From: G958296245 sp963664035
GTDB taxonomy: Bacteria > Chloroflexota > Dehalococcoidia > Lucifugimonadales > G958296245
Reading direction: 5' to 3'
NCBI GenBank assembly: GCA_963664035.2
Contig: OY760867.2
Span: 1,178,001 to 1,242,000 of the forward strand
Length of the DNA: 64,000 nt
The notes beneath the pieces were generated by a model. That model was not told where the DNA came from and did not search any database. It saw only the letters and a list, made by a program, of their open reading frames with translations. A program made the position numbers and the translations under genes. This document shows positions 16,779 through 24,103 of the stretch, one piece after another (position 1 is the stretch's first letter; every line of letters begins with the position of its first letter).

Positions 16779-17008
16779 CCGGTCTTCACGTCGCGGAGAG
16801 CGCGTTCTGCCGCAAGCAATGTCGCGGCCTCTACACCGAGGTCGGTCTCGGGGCGCTGGGCCATGCGCTCCTGCCACTCCCACCTGGCCATCGCCCTCTC
16901 GATGGCGTCGAGCACCGCCGCGCTCATGCTGCGGTTGCTCTCACGAGCATGGCGGCGTAGACGCTCGTGAAGGGCGTCGGGTACATTCCTTACTTGGAGG
17001 TTAGCCAT
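16775..17008 (-). CDS. vapB: FitA/VapB-type ribbon-helix-helix antitoxin
   Basis: A 77-residue protein whose first 45 residues form a ribbon-helix-helix DNA-binding domain (NLQVRNVPDALHERLRRHARE, SMSAAVLDAIERAM) of the FitA-like type. The C-terminal tail would wrap the PIN toxin encoded immediately downstream. The ATG lies only 6 bases after a TATCAT -10 box, so the transcript is probably leaderless. A short inverted repeat (TCATG/CATGA) over the -10 is a likely site for autoregulation. Confidence 0.88.
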   Translation of the reverse strand: MANLQVRNVPDALHERLRRHARESNRSMSAAVLDAIERAMARWEWQERMAQRPETDLGVEAATLLAAERALRDVKTG

Positions 17009-17014
17009 GTCATG

Positions 17015-17043
17015 ATGATAGCATGAATGACGCATGAACGCAA
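17015..17043 (-). promoter_or_regulatory. Promoter/operator of the vapBC operon
   Basis: On the minus strand TTGCGT (17038-17043), a 17-base spacer, and TATCAT (17015-17020) extended as TGC-TATCAT. TCATG and CATGA half-sites bracket the -10, suggesting an antitoxin operator. The ATG begins 6 bases after the -10. Confidence 0.6.
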
Positions 17044-17058
17044 CGCCAAGCCCAAATC

Positions 17059-17514
17059 GTAACTGTTCAGAGTTGGTGCGTTCCTCGGTCCAGGGCGCCC
17101 ACAAGGGACGCCCCTACGATACAGCATCCATGGTCCAGGGTGCCCACAAGGGCCACAAGGGACGCCCCTACGATACAGCATCCATGGTCCAGGGCGCCCA
17201 CAAGGGCCACAAGGGACGCCCCTACGATACAGCATCCATGGTCCAGGGCGCCCACAAGGGACGCCCCTACGATACAGCATCCATGGTCCAGGGCGCCCAC
17301 AAGGGACGCCCCTACGATACAGCATCCATGGTCCAGGGCGCCCACAAGGGACGCCCCTACGATACAGCATCCATGGTCCAGGGCGCCCACAAGGGACGCC
17401 CCTACGATACAGCATCCATGGTCCAGGGCGCCCACAAGGGACGCCCCTACGATACAGCCTCCATCCCGTAGGGTGCAGCCCTTGTGGCCGCCCTCCCGTA
17501 CTCTGAACAGTTAC
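17059..17514. mobile_element. Miniature IS66-like element, copy 2, with internal tandem array
   Basis: A 456-bp element with perfect 15-bp terminal inverted repeats GTAACTGTTCAGAGT / ACTCTGAACAGTTAC and a perfect 8-bp target duplication CCCAAATC (17051-17058 and 17515-17522). The right part (from GTAGGGTGCAGCCCTTGTGG) matches copy 1. The difference in length comes from the tandem array at 17088-17465. Confidence 0.88.
17088..17465. repeat. Tandem array, eight units of 45 or 54 bp
   Basis: Eight units begin GTCCAGGG at 17088, 17133, 17187, 17241, 17286, 17331, 17376 and 17421. Units 2 and 3 are 54 bp because of an extra GCCACAAGG; the others are 45 bp. Copy 1 of the element holds a single related unit at about 12750. 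Units are almost identical, so the expansion is recent. This is not a CRISPR array, as there are no unique spacers. Confidence 0.9.
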
Positions 17515-17678
17515 CCCAAATCCCCCACCTCCAGGTTCAGCGCCATATCTATCGGCCATCACCCCGTAGGGGCTGGTTTCAAACCAGCCCTCCCCCTTGC
17601 CGTAGAGCGTCACCGCCATTTAGTTTAGGTGGGGGATTTTGGCCAAGTTACCTCTCATCCTGTCCCGTGCCCAGACGC

Positions 17679-19460
17679 CTACCCCGGCGTCTCGTACGAC
17701 AGGTCCCACTCCCCCAGCCGCCCCAGCGTCATGCGCGGCGCCTCCAGAGGCGGCGCGCCGCTCGCCTCCCACTCCGCTATCTCGTCCCTGTGGCCGAGCC
17801 TCCTGATCGCGCTCCACTGGTCGGTATAGTGCGCCCGCTGCTGCGAGGCCGAGTCCCAGAAGAACAGGTTCTCCACGCCGTGCGCGTACAGCCCGGACGC
17901 CCGCCGCCGGTACTCCTCGGGGCTCATCCACCGGGGCATGATGTTCGGCGCCAGCTTCACAGGCGTGTCCTTCGTGATCGACAGGAAGAAGTCCAGTGCG
18001 CTGGGGTCCGTCCACGATGGGTTCATGCTGTCCAGGTTAGGCCCCGAAGAGTAGGGGATGATGGTATCGACCAGCCCCTCGGCGACCCAGGCGCGCAGGT
18101 CCATCGCGACCGACAGGTTCTCCTGCTCGGTGCTCATGACGATGGCGGTAACGCCGACGGGGCGGCCCCGCCTCCGGCCAGCCTCGTCCATCGCCTCGCG
18201 CACCTCGCGCATGAACTGCGTCAGCACACCCGCCCTGTAGCGCAGCCAGCGAGGGTCGGCCTCGTCCAGCTCGCGCGGGTCCTCGCCGTACTCGCCGATG
18301 AAGCCGTCCACCACCGGAGGCTCGTACTCCACCAGCGGAGGCCGCCGGTTGTACAGCAGGCAGACGCCGTCCACGTCGTATCCCGCCATCTCGCTGAGCA
18401 GCGAGACGACGAACCGCCTCACCTCCGGGTAGGCGTACGAGATGCGAGGCGTGGCGTTGCCGTTGCGGTCCGTCCCCCGCAGCTCCGGGTGGTACAGGTA
18501 GAACTTGCCGCGCTCGCTGTCACGGTCCAGCGGAGGCGGGAAGTGGAACCCGGCCACCCTGTAGCTCGCGTGTATCTCGATCCCGATCTCGTGCGCATGC
18601 TCCGCCGCGACCTTCAGCAGGTCCAGCCCCTGTTCCCGGAGCGAGCGCCATGCCTCCGAAAACATCCTGTCCCCCTGCCGGTCGAAGTCTTCCACGCCAT
18701 CGTGCGTCGGCAGCCGGCCTATCCGGGACAGGTACGTCATGCAGTCCCCGGCCCCCGTCTCCCAGTACAGCCGGCAGAAGTCCGTGTCCCGGTACGGCTC
18801 GACCTGCCTGCGGATGCCCTCTTCCGTCGTGATCCGGTAGCTGTACAGCGGCCCGTGCGCGTCATTGTGCGCGAACAGCGTCCTGCTGCCGCCGTCGGCC
18901 CTGTCGGCCCGCAGCGCCGCTACCTCGTCGTCCGAAAGCGGCGTCAACTTAACGTACGCCACCCGCGCCCCGTGGGCCTTCAGCGAGCCCGGCCCGTCCC
19001 CCTGCGAGACCCGCCAGTACTGCTGAGCGAAGCTGATGCTCTGCCCCGTCAGGTCGGCGGCCTTCCAGAACATCTCGTGGATGCCCGGGTCGGCCACCTC
19101 CTTCATCTTGCCCTCTTCCTCCCCCTGCTCGTAGCCCAGCGCTCTCAGCATAAGCATCGACGACACGCTCTCGCCCGACAGCCTGACGAGCAACTGCGTA
19201 TCCTCCACCTGGTCCCCGTACACGCCGATGGTTATGGCGTGCCACCCGGACACGTCGAGCGGATACGTCACCTCCGGGGCGGCAGTCTCCGGCCCCGCGA
19301 TCAGCATCACGCCCTCGAAGCTGTCCGTCGCGTATCCGACCTTCCGCCACTGCCTCCACGCCGGCCGGTCCGACAGCGCCGCCCCCGGCGCGCACCGGTC
19401 CATGTCGGCAACGTAAACCGGCTCGGCCGCGAACCCCCTAGCGTCAATCATGTCAGCCAT
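17679..19460 (-). CDS. Glycosyl-hydrolase-like protein, paralogue 1 of 3
   Basis: A 593-residue protein without a signal peptide. Residues 1-190 form a beta-rich domain (EPVYVADMDRCAPG, PLDVSGWHAITIGVYG, ARVAYVKLTPLS) that may bind sugar. Residues 230-590 look like a TIM barrel: CRLYWETGAGDCMTY, GIEIHASYRVAGF, YDVDGVCLLYNRRPPLVEYEP, and LRAWVAEGLVDTIIPYSS, a pattern like family-10-type glycosyl hydrolases (GHL). The enzyme activity is not known. It is closest to paralogue 3, with the HNDAHGP and EPPVVDGF segments shared. It lies 26 bases after the orphan antitoxin gene. Confidence 0.75.
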   Translation of the reverse strand: MADMIDARGFAAEPVYVADMDRCAPGAALSDRPAWRQWRKVGYATDSFEGVMLIAGPETAAPEVTYPLDVSGWHAITIGVYGDQVEDTQLLVRLSGESVSSMLMLRALGYEQGEEEGKMKEVADPGIHEMFWKAADLTGQSISFAQQYWRVSQGDGPGSLKAHGARVAYVKLTPLSDDEVAALRADRADGGSRTLFAHNDAHGPLYSYRITTEEGIRRQVEPYRDTDFCRLYWETGAGDCMTYLSRIGRLPTHDGVEDFDRQGDRMFSEAWRSLREQGLDLLKVAAEHAHEIGIEIHASYRVAGFHFPPPLDRDSERGKFYLYHPELRGTDRNGNATPRISYAYPEVRRFVVSLLSEMAGYDVDGVCLLYNRRPPLVEYEPPVVDGFIGEYGEDPRELDEADPRWLRYRAGVLTQFMREVREAMDEAGRRRGRPVGVTAIVMSTEQENLSVAMDLRAWVAEGLVDTIIPYSSGPNLDSMNPSWTDPSALDFFLSITKDTPVKLAPNIMPRWMSPEEYRRRASGLYAHGVENLFFWDSASQQRAHYTDQWSAIRRLGHRDEIAEWEASGAPPLEAPRMTLGRLGEWDLSYETPG

Positions 19461-19486
19461 GGCACACCTCCTGGCAAATCGCCAAT

Positions 19487-19786
19487 CTACGCGATCGCTT
19501 CCTCAGCCCGTCGTGTTTCTGCCTCGCGTTCCAGATGGAGGCAATAGTCGGACTCGATCCCAAGCCAGACGCTGGCGTCCACCCCCAGCACCTTCTCGAA
19601 CTGAAGCCCGGTCCTCGGTTCAACTGGGGCCGTGCCCGCGATTATATCGCTGATCAATTCCGCGGACCGGCCACAGCGCCTCGCAAACTCGGCATGCGAC
19701 ATCCGCTGTGCGTCTAGTCGCTCCTCCAAGATCCAACCTGGCGCGACGGCATAGTCCGGTTCGTACTCATAGTTGGCAGTAGTCAT
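19487..19786 (-). CDS. higA: Orphan HigA-type antitoxin (XRE helix-turn-helix)
   Basis: The 99-residue protein has the HigA layout: PGWILEERLDAQRMSHAEFARRCGRSAELISDIIAGTAPVEPRTGLQFEKVLGV, then VWLGIESDYCLHL. HigA proteins repress their own operon and neutralise the HigB RNase. No HigB reading frame lies next to it; the upstream 190 bases hold a PAS relic instead. It sits between two paralogous hydrolase-like genes, so it may be a leftover of an inserted module or now regulate neighbours. Confidence 0.85.
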   Translation of the reverse strand: MTTANYEYEPDYAVAPGWILEERLDAQRMSHAEFARRCGRSAELISDIIAGTAPVEPRTGLQFEKVLGVDASVWLGIESDYCLHLEREAETRRAEEAIA

Positions 19787-19834
19787 GTTACTTACCCTAA
19801 ATCAATCATCGACGCGAAACTCGTTATATTCTTG

Positions 19835-19985
19835 TCAGTTGTCCTTGCGACATGTAATAGCCGACGCGGGCTCCGGCGACATGCCCAGAATGCGCTCCGC
19901 CTCCTTGTTCACCGACGCGAACGTCCTAGTCGTGACGTCGACCACCATGACGCCCACGGCGAGGACTCCACCAGCGCCGCCATCA
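19835..19985 (-). pseudogene. Relic of a PAS-domain protein
   Basis: On the minus strand one frame reads GVMVVDVTTRTFASVNKEAE followed by RILGMSPEPASAITC and a stop at 19835-19837. This fits the start of a PAS domain (V-N-x-E-A-E-R-I-L-G). No start codon, second half or sensor domain remains, and its upstream edge abuts the stop of paralogue 2, so it is a fragment. Confidence 0.55.
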
Positions 19986-21758
19986 CCCCGGCGTGATGTA
20001 CGCCGTGTTCCACTCCCCGTGCTTCGACAGCCTCACGGAGCGGCTGGCCGTGTCCGGCTCGCCCGCGTCGCGCCACGCCTCCAACTCCCCGGCGTGCCCC
20101 AGGCGCCGCAGCGATGTCCAGTGCTCCGAGTACTTGGATGGCGTATTCCAGAAGAAGAGGCTCTCCGCGCCGGCCCGGTACAGCTCCGACGCGCGATGGC
20201 GCAGCCGGCCCGGCTCCATGCCCGACGGCTGTATGTTGAACGACAGCTCGCAAGTCGTCCCCTCCACCAGCGTCTGGAAGTACCGCGTCGCCCTCGTGTC
20301 GGACCACGCCTCCGCGTTCATGTTGTACAGCGCGTGCGAGCTGAACGGCATCAGCACGTCCACCAGCCCTTCCGCCACCCAGGTCTTCAGGTCGATGCCG
20401 TCGTACAGGTTCTCCTCCTCGTCCTTCGCCACCACGGCGGTGACCTGCAGCCGCCGGCCCGTCTCCGCGCCGACCTCGTCCATCGCCCGCCTCAGCCGCC
20501 TCATGAAGTCCGTCAGCGCGCCGGAGCGGTACTGCAGCCACTCCCTGTCGCGCTCGTCCAGCTCCCTCGGGTCGCGCCCGTACTCCGCCTTGAAGCCCTC
20601 CACCAGCGGCGCCTCGTACTCGACCAGCGGCGGCCTCCGGCAGTACAGCGGCGACACCCCGTCGATCGGGTACTCCTCCGCCATCTCGCGGAACAGCGAC
20701 ACCACGTACTCCCGCACCTCCGGGTAGCTGAACGCGATGCGCGGCGTCGGGTTCCCGTTCCGGTCGACGCCCCTGTACTCCGGGTGCGCCGAGTAGTACG
20801 AGTCACCGTAGTCGAAGTGGTCGTGCGCGGGCGGGCTCATGAACCCGGCCACGCGAAAGCCCGCGTGGCACTCCATCCCCATGCCGTGTATGTAGTCGAC
20901 CGCGATCCGGTACGGGTCGATCCCCTCCGCCTGCAGCCACCTCCACGTCTCCGCCTCGCCCCGGTAGACCGGCTGGGCATAGTCGTCCAGCCCGTAGTAT
21001 GTGCCAACCCTCCCGATCTTGGTGGGGTAGTTCATCAGGTCGCCGGCCCCGGCCTCCAGCACGATGCGCGAGAAATCCGAGTCGCGGAAAGCCGTCAGAT
21101 CTTCCCTGACATGCTCCGGCTGCTTGAACGTGAAGTCGCTGTGAGCGTACAGGCGCTTGTCTTCACGCCTCTCCCGGTCGGCCTGCAGCGCCGCCGCCTC
21201 CCCTTCGGACAGCGGCGTCAGCTTGATGTAGGCGATCGAGGCCACCTGGCACTTGAACGAGCCCGGGAAGTCGCCGGGCGCGTGCCGCCGCATCATCTGC
21301 CCCACCGTCAGCTGCTGGCCCGTCAGGTCGGCAACCTTCCAGAAGACCTCGCCCAGCCACTCGCCGCCCGTCCAGTCGTCCCATCCGCCGATGGGGTCCT
21401 CCGGCTCGCTGATGGTCGGCATCGTCAGCACCGAGAACGAGTCGTCCCCGGTCAGCTTCGCCTTGATCGCCACCGCCCCGGCTTCGCCCTTGTACCACTC
21501 CTTGAGCTTCCACGCCCCTATCGTGACGGCGTGCAACCCGGAGACCTCCAGCGGATAGACGACGTCCGGCGCCGCAGTCTCCTGCCACGCCACCAGCATC
21601 GTCCCCGAGAGCTCGTCCGACTCGTACCCAACCGTCCGCCACCGGCCCCTCTTAGGCTCCGGCGATACCGCATCGGAGGGCAGGCACCGGTCCATGTCGG
21701 TCAGGTAGACCGCCTCGCCCTCCAGCCACGCGTCTGACATCCGGTCAATCTTGGTCAT
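19983..21758 (-). CDS. Glycosyl-hydrolase-like protein, paralogue 2 of 3
   Basis: The 591-residue protein has the same two-part plan as its neighbours: a beta-rich N-terminal domain (EAVYLTDMDRCLPSD, YPLEVSGLHAVTIG) and a barrel with FSRIVLEAGAGDLMNY, GMECHAGFRVAGF, IDGVSPLYCRRPPLVEYEAP and LKTWVAEGLVDVLMPFSS. It is the most diverged of the three (for example HSDFTFKQPEH replaces HNDAHGP). It starts 21 bases after paralogue 3, in one transcript. Function is inferred from fold pattern only. Confidence 0.75.
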   Translation of the reverse strand: MTKIDRMSDAWLEGEAVYLTDMDRCLPSDAVSPEPKRGRWRTVGYESDELSGTMLVAWQETAAPDVVYPLEVSGLHAVTIGAWKLKEWYKGEAGAVAIKAKLTGDDSFSVLTMPTISEPEDPIGGWDDWTGGEWLGEVFWKVADLTGQQLTVGQMMRRHAPGDFPGSFKCQVASIAYIKLTPLSEGEAAALQADRERREDKRLYAHSDFTFKQPEHVREDLTAFRDSDFSRIVLEAGAGDLMNYPTKIGRVGTYYGLDDYAQPVYRGEAETWRWLQAEGIDPYRIAVDYIHGMGMECHAGFRVAGFMSPPAHDHFDYGDSYYSAHPEYRGVDRNGNPTPRIAFSYPEVREYVVSLFREMAEEYPIDGVSPLYCRRPPLVEYEAPLVEGFKAEYGRDPRELDERDREWLQYRSGALTDFMRRLRRAMDEVGAETGRRLQVTAVVAKDEEENLYDGIDLKTWVAEGLVDVLMPFSSHALYNMNAEAWSDTRATRYFQTLVEGTTCELSFNIQPSGMEPGRLRHRASELYRAGAESLFFWNTPSKYSEHWTSLRRLGHAGELEAWRDAGEPDTASRSVRLSKHGEWNTAYITPG

Positions 21759-21779
21759 GCCTCTGCGCCCTCCTCTGCA

Positions 21780-23558
21780 TCAGCCCGGCGTCGCATACGA
21801 CAGGTTCCAGTCGCCCAGCACCTTCAGCCCGACCTCCGGCAGCGCCAGCGACGGCTCTCCCGCCGCCATCCACGCCTTCAGCTCGTCGCTGTGGCCCAGG
21901 CGCCTCAGCGCGTCCCAGTCCTCGGCGTAGTGCGCCCGGTTCGAGGCGTCCGAGTCCCAGAAGAACAGGTTCTCGATCCCCGCGTCGTACAGCGCGAACG
22001 CCCTCCGCCGGTAGTCCTCCGGGCCGATGTAGCGCGGCATCAAGTTCAGCGCCAGCGTCACCGGCTTCCCCCGCGTGATGTCCATGAACCACCTCGCGTC
22101 GTCCGGGTTCGTCCAGCCCGCCGCCATGCCGCTCAGGTTCGGCGCCGACGTGTACGGGATCAGCGTGTCCACCACACCCTCGTTCACCCACGCCTCCACG
22201 TCCATCCCGTTGACCAGGTTCTCCTGCTCGTCCTTCATCGTGATCGCCGTAACCCCCAGCCGGTCCGCGCGCCCCATCCGCTCCGCCGCCTCGTCCATCG
22301 CCTGCCGGACCTCGCGCATGAACTGCGTCAGTGTGCGCGCCCGGTACCGCAGCCAGCGCGGCTCGTCGTCCGCAAGCTCCCTTGGGTCCTGCCCGTACTC
22401 CGCCTTGAAGCCGTCCACGACCGGCGGCTCGTACTCCAGCAGCGGCGGCCGCCGGTTGTACAGCAGCCCCACGCCGTCCACGCCGTACTCGACCATCTCG
22501 GACAGCAGCGAGATTATGAACTGCCGCGTCTTCGGGTACGCGTACGAGATGCGAGGCGTGACGTTCCCCTCCTTGTCCAACGACCGCAGCTCCGGGTGGT
22601 GCATGAAGAACGACGTGCCCATGTTGAAGTGGTCCAGCGGCGGCGGATAGCGGAACCCCGCCAGCCGGAAGCTCGCGTGGATCTCCAGCCCTATCTCGTG
22701 CGCCCGCTCCACGGCCACCTCCAGCGGGTCGATCCCCTTCTCCCGCATGATGCGCCAGCTCTCCGCCTGCATCCGGTCGCCCGGCCTGCCGAAGTCGTCC
22801 AGCCCGTCGTAGGACGGGATCACCCCTATCTTGCTGTGGTAGAACGTCATGTCCCCGCCGCCCGTCTCCCAGTACAGCCGCGAGAAGTCGTTCTCCGCGT
22901 ACGGGATGACGTGCCTGCGTATCTCCTCCTCGTTCGTCGGCCGGAACCCGAAGTGCGGCCCGTGCGCGTCGTTGTGCGCGAACAGCCGCTTGTTCGACCT
23001 GTCATCCCGGTCGCGCTGCAGCGCATCGACCTCCGCGCTCGTCAGCGGCGTCAGCTTCACGTAGGCTACCCGCGCCGGCTCGCAGTGCATCGACCCCGGC
23101 CCATCGCCGTTCGACACCCGGTACTGGAACTGACCCAGCACCAGGTCCTGCCCGCTGATGTCCGCCGTCTTCCAGTACATCTCCCGGATCGCCTCGCCGT
23201 GCCCGGTCCTCGGGACCGGCGGCAGCGTGATGATCGACGCCGTGTCCTCCCCGCTCAGACGCGCCAGCACCCGCGTCGACGTCCTCCCGTCGCCCAGCAC
23301 CCCCAGCGAGATCGCGTGCCACCCGTCGCGCCCCAGCATGCACGTCACGTCAGGCGCCGCCGTCTCGGGCCCAGCCAGCAGCATGACGCCCGCGCCGTGC
23401 TCCGTCTCGTACGTCATCGTCCGCCACTTGCCGGGCCGCGCGTCGTCCGAAAGCGAGCCCGCCGGCGTGCATCGTCCCATGTCGGCGATGTAGATCGGCT
23501 TGCTCTCGTACCCGCGGCCTCCGATGAAGTCCCTGCCCTGGAATGCGTTCTCCATCAT
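21780..23558 (-). CDS. Glycosyl-hydrolase-like protein, paralogue 3 of 3
   Basis: The 592-residue first gene of the paralogue operon, with GGAGG before two adjacent ATG codons (23558, 23555). The N-terminal domain has KPIYIADMGRCTPAG and MLGRDGWHAISLGV. The barrel has FSRLYWETGGGDMTFY, GLEIHASFRLAGF, YGVDGVGLLYNRRPPLLEYEP and VEAWVNEGVVDTLIPY. The conserved acidic residues in WETG, DGV and EYEP are candidates for catalysis. No signal peptide is seen, so it acts inside the cell, perhaps on imported oligosaccharides. Promoter at 23588-23615. Confidence 0.76.
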   Translation of the reverse strand: MMENAFQGRDFIGGRGYESKPIYIADMGRCTPAGSLSDDARPGKWRTMTYETEHGAGVMLLAGPETAAPDVTCMLGRDGWHAISLGVLGDGRTSTRVLARLSGEDTASIITLPPVPRTGHGEAIREMYWKTADISGQDLVLGQFQYRVSNGDGPGSMHCEPARVAYVKLTPLTSAEVDALQRDRDDRSNKRLFAHNDAHGPHFGFRPTNEEEIRRHVIPYAENDFSRLYWETGGGDMTFYHSKIGVIPSYDGLDDFGRPGDRMQAESWRIMREKGIDPLEVAVERAHEIGLEIHASFRLAGFRYPPPLDHFNMGTSFFMHHPELRSLDKEGNVTPRISYAYPKTRQFIISLLSEMVEYGVDGVGLLYNRRPPLLEYEPPVVDGFKAEYGQDPRELADDEPRWLRYRARTLTQFMREVRQAMDEAAERMGRADRLGVTAITMKDEQENLVNGMDVEAWVNEGVVDTLIPYTSAPNLSGMAAGWTNPDDARWFMDITRGKPVTLALNLMPRYIGPEDYRRRAFALYDAGIENLFFWDSDASNRAHYAEDWDALRRLGHSDELKAWMAAGEPSLALPEVGLKVLGDWNLSYATPG

Positions 23559-23587
23559 GGTCCTCCTGTGTGGAACCGGTCAGGCGC

Positions 23588-23615
23588 ATTTAACCACAGG
23601 GGGAGTGTAAGTCAA
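23588..23615 (-). promoter_or_regulatory. Promoter of the paralogue operon
   Basis: On the minus strand TTGACT (23610-23615), 16-base spacer, TTAAAT (23588-23593), 30 bases before the first ATG. Confidence 0.6.
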
Positions 23616-23653
23616 CCGCCGTGGGCGGCGGGCGGCGGTGTTATGATGGCTAT

Positions 23654-24103
23654 CCACCAAGGGACACGAAGGAGCACGAAGCTAAGGCGGCGGCATGGCT
23701 GAGCTATTGTTGAAAGACGAGGTGTATGCGGTGGTGGGGGCAGCCATCGAGGTACACAGGGAGTTAGGCCCGGGATTCCTCGAGGCCGTTTACCAGGAAG
23801 CGATGGAGGTGGAGCTCAGCGCCAGGGGCATCCCCTTCGAATCCCAGAAGCCCATCGGCGTCAAATACAAGGGCCGGCCACTGGAGAAGCAATACCTTGC
23901 CGATCTGCTCTGCTTCCAGGAGGTACTTGTTGAGTTGAAAGCCCTCAGCCACTTGTCCGGGAACGAACAGGCCCAGGTACTCAACTACCTCAAAGCCACA
24001 GGCCTCAGGGTGGGGATCCTGATCAACTTCGGCAGCCTTGGCAAACTGGAATGGAAAAGGCTCGTAAACTGACCTCCTTCGTGCCCCTTCGTGCCCTTAG
24101 TGG
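23654..24103. repeat. Inverted repeats flanking the GxxExxY gene
   Basis: The left arm (23654-23681) reads CCACCAAGGGACACGAAGG + AGCACGAAG. The right arm (24077-24103) is its near inverse, CTTCGTGCCCCTTCGTGCCC + TTAGTGG. About 25 of 28 positions pair. The arms bracket the 378-bp GxxExxY gene, so the 450-bp unit looks like a mobile cassette. The right arm forms part of the signal peptide coding region of the next gene. Confidence 0.6.
23695..24072 (+). CDS. GxxExxY protein (PD-(D/E)XK nuclease-like)
   Basis: A 125-residue protein of the GxxExxY family: HRELGPGFLEAVYQEAMEVEL, then GIPFESQKPIGVKYKGRPL, LADLLCFQEVLVELKAL (the D...E-x-K nuclease-type pattern) and AQVLNYLKATGLRVGILINFG. The function is unknown; nuclease fold is established for the family, activity is not. 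The ends are flanked by inverted repeats, and the last 22 bases overlap the start of the kelch lipoprotein gene. Confidence 0.9.
   Translation: MAELLLKDEVYAVVGAAIEVHRELGPGFLEAVYQEAMEVELSARGIPFESQKPIGVKYKGRPLEKQYLADLLCFQEVLVELKALSHLSGNEQAQVLNYLKATGLRVGILINFGSLGKLEWKRLVN

Larger units (their letters stand above)
17051..17642. mobile_element. Miniature element of a second family, copy A, split by another insertion
   Basis: The ends are CCCAAATC(CCCCACCT) and AGGTGGGGGATTTTGG, with the 5-bp flank CCAAG at 17046-17050 and 17643-17647. The IS66-like copy 2 is inserted 8 bases from the left end, duplicating CCCAAATC. The core (17523-17626) has the hairpin GGGCTGGTTTCAAACCAGCCC (17570-17590) and is nearly identical to the copy at 42265-42386. 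Confidence 0.7.

Noticed and set aside
17088..17465. Possible CRISPR array
   Set aside because: Units are contiguous and almost identical; there are no unique spacers and no cas genes.
17034..17471. Plus-strand repeat-coded frame through the tandem array, and the opposite frame 16990-17619
   Set aside because: The frames stay open only because repeat units are multiples of three bases; the predicted proteins are simple repeats without ribosome sites, and they cross element boundaries.
17484..19547. Long plus-strand frame of 687 codons opposite paralogue 1
   Set aside because: Antisense of a coding region with the three-base periodicity of the minus-strand gene; no motif.
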